A stretch of DNA of 64,000 nucleotides, from positions 37,854,908-37,918,907 of the forward strand of contig OY970825.1 in NCBI GenBank assembly GCA_963853835.1, read 5' to 3'. This DNA is from Calendula officinalis. Its lineage: Eukaryota; Streptophyta; Magnoliopsida; Asterales; Asteraceae. Positions within the stretch are counted from its first letter, which is position 1, and every line of letters starts with the position of its first letter. This document shows positions 55,808 through 64,000 of the stretch, one piece after another. The notes under the pieces are model-generated. The model made no database searches and was not told where the DNA came from. It worked only from the letters and a program-made list of their open reading frames with translations. The position numbers and the translations under genes were made by a program.

Positions 55808-57160
55808 CCCGTACTACACTCTCTTGTTCAGCCTCTGTTAACAGTCTACACCCAAGTTTTTCCTACTGAAATTCCCCCTGGTTTACCACCAAAACGTTCC
55901 ATACAACACAAAATTGATTTAATTCCAGGTGCTTCCCTACCCAATAAACCAGCATATCGGTGCAACCCCGAAGAATCAAGTGAAATTCGAAAGCAGGTTG
56001 ATAAGTTGTTGGAAAAAGGGCTTATCCGCGAGTCACTCAGCCCGTGTGCAGTGCCTACCTTGCTGGTGCCTAAGAAGATCGGGGAATGGCGGATGTGTAT
56101 GGATAGTCGATCAATTAATAAAATCACCATAAAATACCGTTTTCCGATACCGAGGTTGAACGATTTGCTAGACGAACTGTACGGGGCCACTGTGTTCTCT
56201 AAGGTTGATTTGAGAAGTGGTTATCATCAGATACGGATCTTTGAAGGAGATGAGTGGAAAACGACATTCAAAACAAAAGAGGGATTATATGAATGGCTTG
56301 TAATGCCTTTCGGATTATCAAATGCACCAAGTACTTTCATGCGCTTGATGAATCAGGTTCTAAAACCATTTCTGGGCATTTTTATTGTGGTATATTTTGA
56401 TGATATCCTTGTGTATAGTCGGACCTTGGATGAACATCAATGTCATCTCTCAAAGTTGTTCAATTTACTCGATCAGGAGAAACTCTATGGAAATTTGGAT
56501 AAGTGTGAGTTTTTTACTAACCAAGTTACTTTTTTGGGATACTTAGTTTCTGAACAGGGGATCCAAGTCGATGACAAAAAAATCCAAGCTATTCGTGACT
56601 GGCCGGTTCCAGAATCCATTCACCAAGTACGAAGTTTTCATGGTCATGCGTCATTTTACCGACGCTTTATCAAGAATTTCAGTTCCATTGTAGCTCCAAT
56701 GACCGAAGTCACCAAGTTCAAACAGTTTAAATGGACACCACAGGCCCAAACAGCCTTCGATGAACTTAAGAAACAACTATCTACTACTCCTGTCTTAGCT
56801 TTGCCTTGTTTTAATGAAGTCTTTGAGGTCGAATGTGATGCATCCGGAGTGGGTATAGGGGCTGTTTTATCACAAATGGGTCGTCCAATTGCCTATTTTA
56901 GTGAAAAATTTAACGATGCCAAACGGCGATACTCAACATACGACAAAGAATTCTACGCCATTATTCGAGCCTTGGAACATTGGCAGCATTATTTGGTGTC
57001 TAAAGAGTTCATCTTGCATTCAGATCACGAGGCATTGAAGTATATTCAAAGTCAACATAAACTGCAACCTCGTCACGCTAAATGGGTGGAATTTTTACAG
57101 GCGTTCACTTTTACCATCAGGCATAAATCGGGCAAGCTGAGCCGATGCACTCTCACGTAA
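55808..57160 (+). pseudogene. Reverse transcriptase and RNase H of element H
   Basis: The frame is open from the TAA at 55805 to 57160. RT marks are FSKVDLRSGYHQI, EWLVMPFGLSNAPSTFM and VVYFDDILVYS (YFDD intact). RNase H has FEVECDASGVGIGAVL and YSTYDKEFYAIIRAL. The open stretch ends at a frameshift near 57140, in the short linker before integrase; a deletion of about eight bases there would explain it. Confidence 0.93.
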
Positions 57161-58544
57161 GTATTCCCTGCTTACTTCACTTCAGCCCAAAATTATCGGG
57201 TTTGACCTGTTGCAGAATGAGTACCCGATGGACCCTGATTTTGGGGAGTTGTATGCAAGCTGCCAAAATCATGCTCATGGTAATTATCACATGTTCAATG
57301 GTTTTTTGTTCAAAAGACAACAACTTTGTGTCCCACGACATAGTATCAGGGTTATTATAATTCAAGAAGCTCATGAAGGCGGGTTAGCGGGTCACTTGGG
57401 CCTTGAAAAGACAGTACAGATTATGCGAACCCACTTCTTTTGGCCCAAATTGCATCGCGATGTTGAACACTTTATCAAGCGATGTGTCCCGTGCCATCGA
57501 GCCAAAAGCAAGTCTTTCCCTCACGGTCTGTATATGCCATTACCGGTTCCGGTTGCTCCTTGGGAAGACGTAAGTCTTGATTTTATCACCGGGTTACCAC
57601 GTAATCAACGCCAAAAAGACTCGATCATGGTTGTTGTTGACCGGTTCTCAAAAATGGCCCATTTCATTGCCTGCCACACGACGAATGATGCGGTTCAAAT
57701 AGCCAATCTTTACTTCCGGGAGATAGTTCGCTTGCATGGGGTGCCAAAATCAATGGTCAGTGACCGAGATGTTAAGTTTCTGAGTCATTTTTGGTTAACC
57801 TTGTGGCGAAAACTAGGCACTAAACTCAAATTTAGCACTTCCAGCCATCCGCAAACTGACGGGCAGACCGAGGTCACCAATCGCACTCTCGGGTCTTTAC
57901 TTAGGGCCCTTATCACCACCAATTTGAAACAATGGGAGGATCTTTTACCCCGTGCTGAGTTTGCTTACAACCGGGCCCCTAATAAAACCACCGGCATCAG
58001 CCCCTTTATGGCTGTCTATGGTCTCAACCCGACTACTCCACTTGATCTTGCTGTCCTCGACACATCAACAAAGTTCAACCAGGAAGCTAGTGAATTAGCT
58101 GCTGATATCAAATCGATACATCAGCGCATTCATGATAAAATTACAAAGAACAATGAACTTATTAAATATCGGCGCGACAAGGGGAGAAAACATGTTCTAT
58201 TCAAACCGGGAGATCTTGTGTGGCTGCACTTCCGAAAGGAAAGATTTCCATCTAAACAACGTTCGAAGTTAGATCCCAGGTCTGATGGTCCGTTCAAGGT
58301 TATTGCCAAAGTGAATGATAATTGCTATAAAATTGACCTACAAGACATGTCTGGAGTGTCAGCTACTATTAATGTTGCAGATCTTCAACCTTATTATGCT
58401 CCTGATGAAATGCTTCCAAGTTTGAGGACAAACTCTTTTGAAGACGGAGAGGATGATAGGGATGTATTGGGTGATAACTCAACACCGAGCCCAACTCAGA
58501 ACTGGGTCAACTTGGCCCAATTGGATCCAAAGCAAGACACGTAA
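57144..58544 (+). pseudogene. Integrase of element H, reading into the LTR
   Basis: This frame is shifted by one from RT. It has an H2C2 zinc site (GHLGLEKTVQIM...CVPCHRAKS) and core marks VSLDFITGLP, SDRDVKFLSHFW and TDGQTEVTNRTLG. Then comes the GPY/F-like region DPRSDGPFKVI and a tail DLQPYYAPDEMLPSLRTNSF. The last 30 codons lie inside the 3' LTR. There is no separate chromodomain of the classical type. Confidence 0.92.
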
Positions 58545-59010
58545 TCTGTAATCAAGCCTAGCCCCACGTTTTGTTATTCCACAATTTGTAGTTGTTGCAA
58601 TTTTTGTCTGAGTTATTTTAATTTATTTAGATTTGAATATGTCAAAGTAAGTAGATTTGTAATTCCACAAGTGTAGGAAACGTGGGCCATGTAGTTAGTA
58701 GTTATTTTCTTTCACAAGTTATGTACTGAAAAAGATGGGAAAGAAATCAGTTTTCGAGTTTCCAACATAATTATTCTCTGTAATTCAGAGTATAAACTTT
58801 GATCCATTGCTATTCTAAAATTAAGCAGGTTTTAGAAGGTGATCGTGGACAGCTAATTCTTGTTCTCGTGGTGTGGCTGTACCGAGAATCCGGACTAGTA
58901 TTCTGCTCAAGGACGCTTGCGAGTGGTGATTCTGTATCTCGTGAGTATCATTGTCTTTAGTTCTTATTATCGGGTATTTTTCGATCCAATAATTAAGCCG
59001 ATTGCTATCA
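58454..59010 (+). repeat. 3' LTR of element H
   Basis: 557-bp LTR carrying the 64-bp segment missing from the 5' LTR. Confidence 0.93.
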
Positions 59011-59015
59011 TTGGG

Positions 59016-61208
59016 TCTAACCGGGTCAACCCGAAACCGATAAAGGTATGTAATCCCAGATACCGACCCAATGATAATGTCGGGTTTGTCAGGTCGGGTT
59101 CAAAAAATCCAATATTAATATAAGATTCGAATACACCTGATTCGATTTACATAATTGATGATTTGATTCAGGTCAGGTTGACCATTTCGACACCCCTACT
59201 TACATTTAACATGTATCATGTATGTGTAAGCCTGTAAGGCCTTGAAAGATGAATGATTTGCATGTTACATCATATACAAGTTTTGTTAGCTCTAAGTTTA
59301 TTTAATATTGGATGTTAAATGATTCAATGAAGGTTTAATCAATAAATTCTAAAAAAACTACACGATTTAATAAAAAAATTGTTGGAAAATAATTAATTCC
59401 AAGTTTAATGGAATTGGTTACAAATCAGATTTTAAGGAAATGTAGAATGTAAAAGCTGATTCATTGATTGAGAGGATCAGGTAAACGAAAGGCTTCATTT
59501 GGCTAAATATATTGAAACCGATGATTTGATGATTGACATATGTATATTTTATTCTTCAATTTTTTATTTTTTATTTTTTTTGTTATTTATTATTTATCGT
59601 CTATAAACAAATAGATGGAGATAAATGATAATAAAGAAATAACAGGAAAAATGAAAGAAAAAAGATACGCGTTGTGTACCATATTATCATTAGCTTCTCT
59701 CTACCCATCTCCTTATGCATATTGACCATAAATACACCACACCATACCACATCTACACAACAGGAAACTCAAGAGAAATAAACAGAAATCAATTCCGTTT
59801 TTGGTTTTCAGGTAATTAACCACCCTTTTCATCCCAGATTCCTAGAACATGTTTTGTTTTTGTATTATATCTTATTTTCATAATCTGGCTCATTGTGATA
59901 AACTAATATCAAGTGATCATAATTAACAGAGAATAAATAAATACAGATTGATAACATACACAAAAATTAAGTTTCTATTTTTCTGAGACAGAAATCAAAA
60001 AACGTAGACCGTATTTATAATGTTCAGAATACATACAATCAAAGTAGTGATGAAAATAAAGGACAATCATCATACATATAAATATGAGCTTATTTAGTAA
60101 TTCACATGAATGTAAATATAATTTTGAAAGCTTAAAAATAAGTGCAAATAAACAGGAAATTGTAAATGGAGTATTTAGTAACCTATTTCTCCTCGTATAG
60201 TATATAATTCACATATCATAAACAGCTTTGTCAACCCAAGGAGAACATTTTTTACAAACAATTTTACAATTACAATTTTAAACTTAACAACTACCTTAAT
60301 TATAATATTGAATAACCAATTACGACTCAACAATTAATGTAGAAACTTATACAAGTGGATTACAATGCAAGTTTTCCACACAAAAATAAAACTAAATTAA
60401 AAAAAGACCCTAATGTACACATGTGGGAAGATGAACGCATTCAAAGGTTTAAAAAGACAAAAATACCCTTTGAAAAACGGGACTTTATACTCTTAAGTTT
60501 TAACCCCAAAATAGGAAATTTATAGCCAAGTTCCATAGAAAATCAAGTACAAATTCAAGGGAAACAACATTACCAGTCAATTATTCATAGTTTCAACTTT
60601 CAACTCTGTGAATTTTGATGCCCCATACATATAACTAATGTGTAATTAATGAAGATAAATTTGCATTTAACCTTAAAAATGTATTTAATGCATTAAAAAA
60701 AGTAGAAACTACAGTCTATTAATATCATTCTAACTAGGAAATAACCACTATATTAATTATGCGTTAACCTATAAAAACCTAAATATAAAAAGGGTTTTTC
60801 TATTGTGTGCCCTAAGGCACATGATAACACTTATTAATGATTATTAACTTTCCGTTTAAATTAAAATAATCATTTAATACTTATCTTAAATAAAGAAACT
60901 TAGACCTTCTTTAATGGATTTTGCTATATATTTAGGAAGTTTTAAGTGTATTTAATACATGCTAACATGTGCCTCTAGTGCATACGATAGAGAAACCCAT
61001 ATAAAAAACTATTATTAATGACAGAAACAACGTTAGTTTGAAGAAAATTCAACAATGTCATTATTTGTCAAATGCTTAATCTGTACATTTATTCCTAATA
61101 GTAGAATTCAACTGCAGTTTCTCAGGTGTGTGCTTGTTTGAAATTCAATTCCAGATTCTTTGTAACAAAGTGGAAAAAACATGGAAAATTTATGAATGTC
61201 AAACATTA
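59016..61208. other. Intergenic, upstream of the NLR-like gene
   Basis: The left part (to about 59205) is a GGTCAACCCG-type repeat ending GACACCCCTA, possibly a MITE end split by element H. Near 59726-59810 a TATA-like CCATAAATACACC, a leader-like stretch and a TTTTCAG-GTAATT donor could mark a distal first exon of the next gene. This is unproven. Confidence 0.4.
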
Positions 61209-61220
61209 CCCAATATAGTC

Positions 61221-61228
61221 TATAAATA
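61221..61228 (+). promoter_or_regulatory. TATA box of the NLR-like gene
   Basis: TATAAATA with a CCAAT at 61209-61213, about 115 bases before the ATG. Confidence 0.6.
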
Positions 61229-61338
61229 CAGTCACAGTCACATTATTCAATCTTGAACTCTTTGATTTATACAAAACCCCCAAAAAGAAATTAGCTCGAA
61301 AGATACTCAAATACTCACTTCAATCAAAATCTCGTGTG

Positions 61339-63408
61339 ATGCAAATGGAGGTAAAAGCGATGAAGGCGTTTATGATTCAAAAGCTAACCGATACCTTGAA
61401 CGAAGTACCAATAGCCAATAACAAAGTAACGATACATCAACTGAAACGGGCCCACAAATCTGTCGACAAACTTAAAAGTTTGTTAAAACAAAATGATGAT
61501 TTAGACATGCTCGTTCTTTATGAAGTTGAAGACGAGATCGAGAAATTCGCGTTCCGAATTGCTCGACAAAGAAAGAGATTTGATTTCTTAAACAATCAAA
61601 CGATTGCGCTTAAAGATCTCCATTATTGTCGTATATTAATACGAAAAATTAAAAAAATCACGAGGAAAATTTCTAGTTCTCATGATGAAGCGAGTACACG
61701 TTCCTCAACTGTTTGGCCAATTTCACCAGTTTCACCACCAATCCCGATTACTAAAAAGAAACCATTGACCCGATCGTTGACTACGACCCCGTATTTGGCC
61801 GATCGATTACCGCAAACGAAGAAACTGACGCTCACGTATTCTTACAACAACCAAGAGATGACGCAATTTGGGTTTAAAGAAGAAAATGATGACGTTTTAA
61901 CCGGAAGCGTTTTGATCGAACGTTATAACGGCGTTAGTGACAATTCAAAAGTCTGTCTATTATACACGTCTCTTTTCCCGAAAGGTGAAGATATTTCCGT
62001 ACGGCGGTTAATCAGGCTATGGCAAGCCGAAGGATTCGAGAAGAAAACATCGCAACCGCCATTCCCGGAGGATTTGGTACTGAATCGTTTTGACGATTTG
62101 GTGAATCGAGGTTTAATCGAGATAACCAAATTACGAGCCGATAACGGCCCCAAAAGATGTCGTTTGGCTCCCGTTCTTCACAACCATCTGTCACAAGAAG
62201 CACAGCATATCGGTTTATTCAACGTCCATACCAGTTTCGAACGATTCGAGGATGCCGCCGGCCCTTTCGGTGTACGTAGAATCGTTCACCACACAAGCTC
62301 GACGGACGCCATTGCCGCCGATGAACAGAATCGTCAATTTGATCCTTCGACTTTAAGGTCGTATTTGTCGTTCAACCGCCCAAGAAAGGACACGCCAGCA
62401 AGAGAAGTCCAAATACTTTTGAATCAAATCATCAAAAGTAGGTTTTGCTTACTGAGAACGCTGGATCTAGAAGGTGTAAACAAACCGAATCTGCCCAAAA
62501 ACATCGGGGATCTGTGTAATTTAAGGTATTTGGGATTGAGACGAACGTATTTAGACGATCTTCCTAAATCAGTCGGCGATTTACTGAATCTAGAAACCCT
62601 AGATGTGAAGCGCACTTGTATACAGAGTTTACCAGACTCGATTTCAAAGCTCAAACACCTCCGGAATCTCAATTTGAACGACATTTCTCTTGCTCTGCCA
62701 CGTGGCAGCTCGTTAACTCTGTTCCATCTGTGGGGGTTAGTGGTAGATGAAAAGATATCAATAACCGAAGGTTTGGGGATGTTAAACCTTCGAGAATTGG
62801 GTATTAAGTTCAAAGGATTAAGCATAGAAAGTCAAACTGTATTGGTTGACTGGATTGCGAAGCTGGTCAACCTTCAGAATTTGAGGTTGAGATCAGTAGA
62901 TAAAATGGGCAATCCTTCAAAGCTGGTTTTGAAGTCACTAATAGATTTGGAAAAGCTTTCTCACCTTAATCTCTATGGGAATTTGGAAAGATTACCCAAT
63001 TTGAAAGAATTCCCGCCAAATGTTAAGGTTCTTGCACTGTCAATCTCTCAATTAAGCAATGATCCTATGATGACATTGGGACAATTACCGTGTTTGATTG
63101 TTTTAAGGCTTTTGGGTGATTCGTTTATTGGGGAAAAAATATTGTGTTGTAAAGGTGGGTTTAAGAAACTTCAAGTATTGAAGTTGTGGAGTTTGAATGA
63201 ATTAGAGGAATGGGATGTTGAAGAAGATGTAATGGAGAACCTTAAAGATTTGGAAATCAGAAACTGTCCTAAATTGAAGAATTTGCCTAGTAGATTACTG
63301 TTGAAAACGAGACGGTTGGACGAATTAAGGTTAACAAACATGCCGGATGAATTTGTCGGACGGGTCAAAAACATGGAATCCTTGGTCAAATCGCTCAAAA
63401 TCAAGTAA
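61339..63408 (+). CDS. NLR-derived protein: coiled coil, winged helix, LRR, no NB domain
   Basis: Single exon, 689 residues from the ATG at 61339 (a second ATG lies two codons on). Residues about 1-105 look like an Rx-type coiled coil with an EDVID-like YEVEDEIEKF at 61-70. A Ser/Pro-rich linker (about 110-190) follows. At 205-214 VCLLYTSLFP and then RLIRLWQAEGFE mark the winged-helix part of an NB-ARC domain. The P-loop, kinase-2, RNBS-B/C and GLPL motifs are absent, and the MHD region reads VLHNHL. From about 370 to the end are some ten or more leucine-rich repeats (LLRTLDLEG, LCNLRYLGLRR, LLNLETLDVKR). Normal CNLs are 850-1100 residues, so the NB and ARC1 subdomains are gone. The frame is intact and has a promoter, which argues against a dead copy. 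It may act as a partner or decoy in immunity; this is inference. Confidence 0.88.
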   Translation: MQMEVKAMKAFMIQKLTDTLNEVPIANNKVTIHQLKRAHKSVDKLKSLLKQNDDLDMLVLYEVEDEIEKFAFRIARQRKRFDFLNNQTIALKDLHYCRILIRKIKKITRKISSSHDEASTRSSTVWPISPVSPPIPITKKKPLTRSLTTTPYLADRLPQTKKLTLTYSYNNQEMTQFGFKEENDDVLTGSVLIERYNGVSDNSKVCLLYTSLFPKGEDISVRRLIRLWQAEGFEKKTSQPPFPEDLVLNRFDDLVNRGLIEITKLRADNGPKRCRLAPVLHNHLSQEAQHIGLFNVHTSFERFEDAAGPFGVRRIVHHTSSTDAIAADEQNRQFDPSTLRSYLSFNRPRKDTPAREVQILLNQIIKSRFCLLRTLDLEGVNKPNLPKNIGDLCNLRYLGLRRTYLDDLPKSVGDLLNLETLDVKRTCIQSLPDSISKLKHLRNLNLNDISLALPRGSSLTLFHLWGLVVDEKISITEGLGMLNLRELGIKFKGLSIESQTVLVDWIAKLVNLQNLRLRSVDKMGNPSKLVLKSLIDLEKLSHLNLYGNLERLPNLKEFPPNVKVLALSISQLSNDPMMTLGQLPCLIVLRLLGDSFIGEKILCCKGGFKKLQVLKLWSLNELEEWDVEEDVMENLKDLEIRNCPKLKNLPSRLLLKTRRLDELRLTNMPDEFVGRVKNMESLVKSLKIK

Positions 63409-64000
63409 ATGGATTAGCTCCATCAATGGTAAGTTCTTTGTTTTTTGTCATATTATTTGCTTTATAAGCTTTTTTATTTTGGTAATTATAGTGTTAAAAA
63501 TGTATAAAATAATAACCACATAGAGAAAAAAAAACCTTTTTAATTAGATGTGAGGTAAAAAAAACTTGTAATTTCCAAAACGAACCTTAAAAGTGTAAAT
63601 ACCAAAATGGATATTGTTATTTTACGACATTTGACTTTTTTTTAGTTAACCAAACTCCTAACATTTGTTTTACATGACAGTGAGAACAAGACGATACTTT
63701 TAGAGACCCTGAATGTAGCCCATGGAAGTTTAGTGTTTGCATAAGCTAACAAACTCCGACCTGCAAACATGCGGCAAATGACAGTTGTTCGTTATTCGAT
63801 ATAATTTTTTTTATCTATCTTGTTCAAATTCTAGTATTCATTTCATTTGTTCATCTCTTTTTACATTATCACGTTTATGATAGTTTAAATATATACTTGT
63901 AAGTTCAATTAAATGATTCTTATTAATGTATCGTAGCCATTGTGAAGGTATAATAAAAAAGAAAAAAGAAAAAGAGAAAAAGAAGTGTATGTGTAAAAAT
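63409..64000. other. 3' flank of the NLR-like gene
   Basis: A donor-like ATG-GTAAGT near 63428 and an acceptor-like TACATGACAG near 63680 could bound a 3' UTR intron. No other gene seen. Confidence 0.4.

Larger units (their letters stand above)
53705..59010 (+). mobile_element. Element H: Ty3/Gypsy chromovirus, CRM-like
   Basis: TTGGG is duplicated at 53700-53704 and 59011-59015. LTRs are 53705-54197 (493 bp) and 58454-59010 (557 bp), starting TGATAGGGATG and ending GCTATCA. The primer-binding site TGGTATCAGAGC is at 54200-54211; the purine tract AAGACGGAGAGGA directly precedes the 3' LTR. Gag, protease, reverse transcriptase, RNase H and integrase are in Gypsy order. The polyprotein end reads into the 3' LTR and carries LRTNSF.DGEDD-like text, a trait reported for the CRM chromovirus clade; that clade call is tentative. 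Two in-frame stops and one frameshift break the frame. Confidence 0.95.

Overview
The window looks like a repeat-rich region of a plant nuclear genome. It has spliced genes with GT-AG introns, plant-type promoters, LTR retrotransposons primed by initiator Met-tRNA, Stowaway-like and PIF-like MITEs, a tRNA-derived SINE and an Au-like layout. It is a eudicot by general character. The family cannot be fixed from sequence alone, although the repeat style would fit Asteraceae.

Region by region. Positions 323-22730 are one nested retrotransposon (element A) with target-site duplication (TSD) TACTT. Its 5' LTR is split by a complete Copia-type element (B, 469-8412, TSD GAGTT) and by a 3.2-kb solo LTR (D, 9046-13349, TSD TATTG), which itself holds a solo LTR of family B (C, 11920-12991, TSD CACTT). 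Its 3' LTR is split by a Mutator-like element (E, 19626-22370, 10-bp TSD). With the insertions and duplicated target sites removed, the two LTRs of A are 1795 and 1794 bp. A and B each keep only gag-type coding sequence, so both look non-autonomous.

Positions 22731-28276 hold Helitron-like termini, a SINE and a 1.8-kb Mutator-like element (F1) filled with an array of a 16-bp perfect palindrome. A glycosyltransferase family 92 gene follows (28322-30388), then a U6 pseudogene, MITEs and LINE remnants. A minus-strand Copia element (G, 36520-41743) has unusual TA...TA LTR ends.

An intact five-exon TANGO2/NRDE gene (43291-45806) is followed by a Stowaway-like MITE, the second palindrome element (F2, 46824-48080), a GAGCTCGGCTC-rich repeat and a PIF-like element with a MITE inside it. 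A seven-exon HMGB chromatin protein gene (51416-52767) comes next, then a young Ty3/Gypsy chromovirus (H, 53705-59010). The last gene (61339-63408) is a single-exon NLR-derived gene with a coiled coil, a winged-helix remnant and leucine-rich repeats but no nucleotide-binding domain.

The four host genes (GT92, TANGO2, HMGB, NLR-like) are unrelated in function and form no cluster. Most of the novelty is in the mobile elements: hairpin arrays with compensating changes, the palindrome-array Mutator-like family, the gag-only nested elements and the NB-less NLR.
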